Of a DNA stretch of 6,312 bases, positions 5,077 to 6,312 are shown piece after piece. Below the pieces are notes generated by a model. The model ran no database searches, was not told the DNA's origin, and was given only the letters and a program-made list of their open reading frames with translations. The position numbers and the translations under genes are program-made. The stretch is from contig JAJYBT010000165.1 in NCBI GenBank assembly GCA_021778875.1, forward strand, positions 1 through 6,312, written 5' to 3'. Origin of the DNA: Acidobacteriota bacterium (lineage in GTDB: Bacteria; Acidobacteriota; Terriglobia; Terriglobales; Acidobacteriaceae). How positions within the stretch are numbered: the stretch's first letter is position 1; the number at the start of each line of letters is the position of its first letter.

Positions 5077-5295
5077 ATGTTCCATGCCCCAGCCAGCGCG
5101 ATTCATGACTTCACCATCTGCTGCCAGGCGTGTGGTGAGAATGTTCCGGCACCGGTTGAGACCATACCGGACTGTTGGGTGATCGCGGAGTGTCCGCTTT
5201 GTCGAACGAAGCGCCGTTTTCTCCCGGCCGAGATCTTCAGGGGGAGGCTTTCGGCGAGGCTGGCGGCCGACATACTGAAGAAGGCGGTGCGCTGA
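5077..5295 (+). CDS. Small zinc-ribbon protein with two CxxC knuckles
   Basis: A 72-residue protein with C16-x2-C19 (CQACGE) and C39-x2-C42 (CPLCRTKRRF), the classic arrangement of a four-cysteine zinc ribbon; Cys15 and Cys33 are extra. A basic patch (RTKRR) follows the second knuckle, and a basic helix ends the protein. DNA, RNA or protein binding is likely, but no enzyme motif is present. I chose the ATG at 5077. A GTG at 4999 in the same frame would add 26 residues with little conservation-like character and no ribosome binding site. The stop TGA shares one base with the ATG of the next gene (TGATG), so the two are translationally coupled and probably work together. The protein reads away from the regulator cluster. 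Confidence 0.65.
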   Translation: MFHAPASAIHDFTICCQACGENVPAPVETIPDCWVIAECPLCRTKRRFLPAEIFRGRLSARLAADILKKAVR

Positions 5296-5531
5296 TGGGG
5301 CTGATGCGGCGGGCCATCGCCCGCGAGGAGCAGGAGCGGAGAAGGGCCATGGAAGAAGAAAGGCGGAAGCAGGACAGGTTTTCCTCCACGCAGGTCATTG
5401 CCGCGGCGATCACCGCTGCGGTTCGATTGGCGCGCGAGCCCGACATCAGCCGCCCCTCGCCGCGCCGGACGGCCGTGGCCGCAGAGAGCATTGCACTGGC
5501 CAGAGAGATCCTAAGCAGAATTGTTCATTGA
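5295..5531 (+). CDS. Small charged-helix (coiled-coil-like) protein
   Basis: A 78-residue protein that I do not recognise. Residues 5-28 are an unbroken run of Arg, Glu, Lys and Gln (RRAIAREEQERRRAMEEERR), predicted as a long charged helix or short coiled coil. Residues 32-47 form an Ala/Ile-rich helix, a Pro-containing linker (about 49-57) follows, and residues 60-77 form another helix. No transmembrane segment or catalytic motif is seen. Its ATG overlaps the TGA of the zinc-ribbon gene by one base, so it is probably translated by re-initiation and may be a structural partner of that protein. Third-position GC is high, as expected for a real gene in this genome. Confidence 0.6.
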   Translation: MGLMRRAIAREEQERRRAMEEERRKQDRFSSTQVIAAAITAAVRLAREPDISRPSPRRTAVAAESIALAREILSRIVH

Positions 5532-6026
5532 AGGAAGATTCGTTTGCGTGAGTCTGGCTTCAAGAAAAAGGAATATACCCAGTGATGGATTGGATCGAAC
5601 TTTCGGCAAGAAGCGGCACCGAATCTCCGCCAGTCATCTCCTCGCGAATCAACCAGTAAAACCAACCCTAAGCAGCGGCCACCGGTGCGACGCCTATCAA
5701 GCCTCTCTTGTTTCTGGAGGCAGTATGGTTCACACGACTCGTCAAATCATCCGCCCTTGCCCCGGCACGTAGCTTGTCGGCAACTAGGTCGACCGCGGTT
5801 CCGAAAACCACGACAAAGTACATTTGCAGAATAGAAGTCGCATCCACGCGGTAACTATCCAAGAATACAGCGGAACAAACAAATGCGCGGCTGGGGTGTG
5901 CTCCATCGCCACATACGGAGCCTGACATTAACCCATCCAATTCTGCCCAACTGAAATCCGGAATTGTTTGTTAGACACCTGCCTTCGAACTTCCAAGAAT
6001 CCAACCTGACAATTTCTGGGGAAGCT
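5532..6026. other. Region without a convincing gene, upstream of the resolvase
   Basis: About 495 bp of lower GC content than the flanking genes. A leftward open frame at 5940-5668 (90 codons) has a stretch that looks protein-like (LQMYFVVVFGTAVDLVADK), but it has no good ribosome binding site or recognised domain; it may be a decayed gene fragment. The right part holds inverted and direct repeats (5876-5970) that could belong to a resolvase site. No RNA gene or rho-independent terminator was found after 5531. Confidence 0.4.
5934..5970. repeat. Imperfect inverted repeat, candidate resolvase-binding subsite
   Basis: CATCCAATTCTG (5934-5945) and the complement of 5959-5970 (CAAACAATTCCG) agree at 9 of 12 positions; the central six, CAATTC/GAATTG, are perfect. 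The outer span is 37 bp and it ends 56 bp before the resolvase start codon. A further half-site, CAAACAAATGCG at 5876-5887, matches the right arm at 10 of 12. Resolvases bind sites of about 28-34 bp with 12-bp inverted ends next to their genes, so the size and place are suggestive. Confidence 0.35.
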
Positions 6027-6312
6027 ATGATCGGACAAAAAGTCGGATACAAGCGCGTGCCCACAATCGACCAGAACACCGCGCGGCAACTAGATGCCCT
6101 GACGCTTGATAAGGTGTTCGAGGACAAGGCGAGCGGGAAAGACACGCTGCGCCCTCAGCTTCAGGCAGCCTTGGCGTACTGCCGTGAAGGCGACACGCTC
6201 GTGGTGCACAGTATGGACCGTTTGGCGCGGTCTTTGATTGATTTGCGCAAGATTGTTGGTGACCTTACCGCAGGTGGCGTCGTTGTCGAATTCGCGAAGG
6301 AAAACCTGCATT
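6027..6312 (+). CDS. Serine recombinase (resolvase/invertase), 3'-truncated by the window, catalytic Ser replaced
   Basis: The first 95 residues of a resolvase/invertase-family serine recombinase, which cuts and rejoins DNA through a serine-DNA link. The N-terminal catalytic domain is nearly canonical: VGYKRV at 6-11, DKASGKDTLRP at 33-43, GDTLVVHSMDRLARSL at 55-70 with the conserved Asp64, Arg65 and Arg68, and FAKENL at 89-94. The nucleophile position in YxRVSTxxQ reads YKRVPTIDQ, so Pro12 (codon CCC, 6060-6062) replaces Ser, a change one transition from TCC. All else seen is intact. Without serine the protein should bind but not cleave DNA. It may be a recently inactivated gene, a regulatory relic, or a sequencing error. 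The ATG at 6027 has GGGGAAG just upstream. The DNA-binding helix-turn-helix would lie beyond the window. Confidence 0.88.
   Translation, partial: MIGQKVGYKRVPTIDQNTARQLDALTLDKVFEDKASGKDTLRPQLQAALAYCREGDTLVVHSMDRLARSLIDLRKIVGDLTAGGVVVEFAKENLH

Noticed and set aside
3829..5657. 11-bp repeat AATCAACCAGT at 3829-3839 and 5647-5657
   Set aside because: Several 11-bp matches are expected by chance in a window of this size.
5640..5780. Possible integron attC site after the charged-helix gene (CCAACC-like motifs)
   Set aside because: No matching inverse core (GTTRRRY partner) or imperfect palindrome of attC type was found nearby.
5668..5940. Leftward 90-codon frame upstream of the resolvase
   Set aside because: Part of it looks protein-like, but there is no ribosome binding site, no family match that I recognise and mixed third-position GC. 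Noted only as a possible remnant.
1..6312. CRISPR array
   Set aside because: No regularly spaced repeat of suitable length is present on either strand.

Overview
The window is the junction between a conserved bacterial chromosome and the left end of an integrated mobile element inserted at a tRNA-Val gene. The GC-rich composition, the PgsA-type protein sequence and the small acidic zinc-ribbon protein at the left edge suggest an Acidobacteria (Terriglobia)-like host. That is a judgement from family resemblance, not a database match.

Bases 1-1221 look like core chromosome. They hold the end of a small acidic zinc-ribbon protein gene (+), a convergent pgsA for phosphatidylglycerophosphate synthase (-) with a hairpin between the two 3' ends, and a complete tRNA-Val(GAC) with an encoded CCA end (+).

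Bases 1222-6312 look like the element. A tyrosine integrase gene ends 76 bp from the tRNA and is the last gene of a tightly packed leftward operon. In order of transcription this is a PadR-like winged-helix regulator (3729-3199), a small unknown ORF (3209-2964), an excisionase-like helix-turn-helix protein (2963-2508) and the integrase (2515-1298). Junctions are an 11-nt overlap, TAG directly abutting ATG, and an 8-nt overlap. Further right are a second, diverged paralogue of the winged-helix regulator and an unknown 89-aa protein, both leftward. Then come a rightward pair of small genes, a treble CxxC zinc-ribbon and a charged-helix protein, whose stop and start share one base. After about 500 bp with no convincing gene, the 5' part of a serine resolvase/invertase begins and runs off the window.

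The most notable signals are these. (1) The resolvase is well conserved but has proline where the catalytic serine belongs. (2) Four element genes that head transcripts lack Shine-Dalgarno sequences and have -10-like hexamers 6-7 nt before the start codon, suggesting leaderless mRNAs, whereas the downstream genes of the integrase operon have strong ribosome binding sites. (3) A perfect hairpin in the integrase operon has an anti-Shine-Dalgarno arm that can alternatively pair with the ribosome binding site of the excisionase-like gene. (4) Two paralogous winged-helix regulators sit on one element, one of them in the recombination operon. The right end of the element is not in the window.
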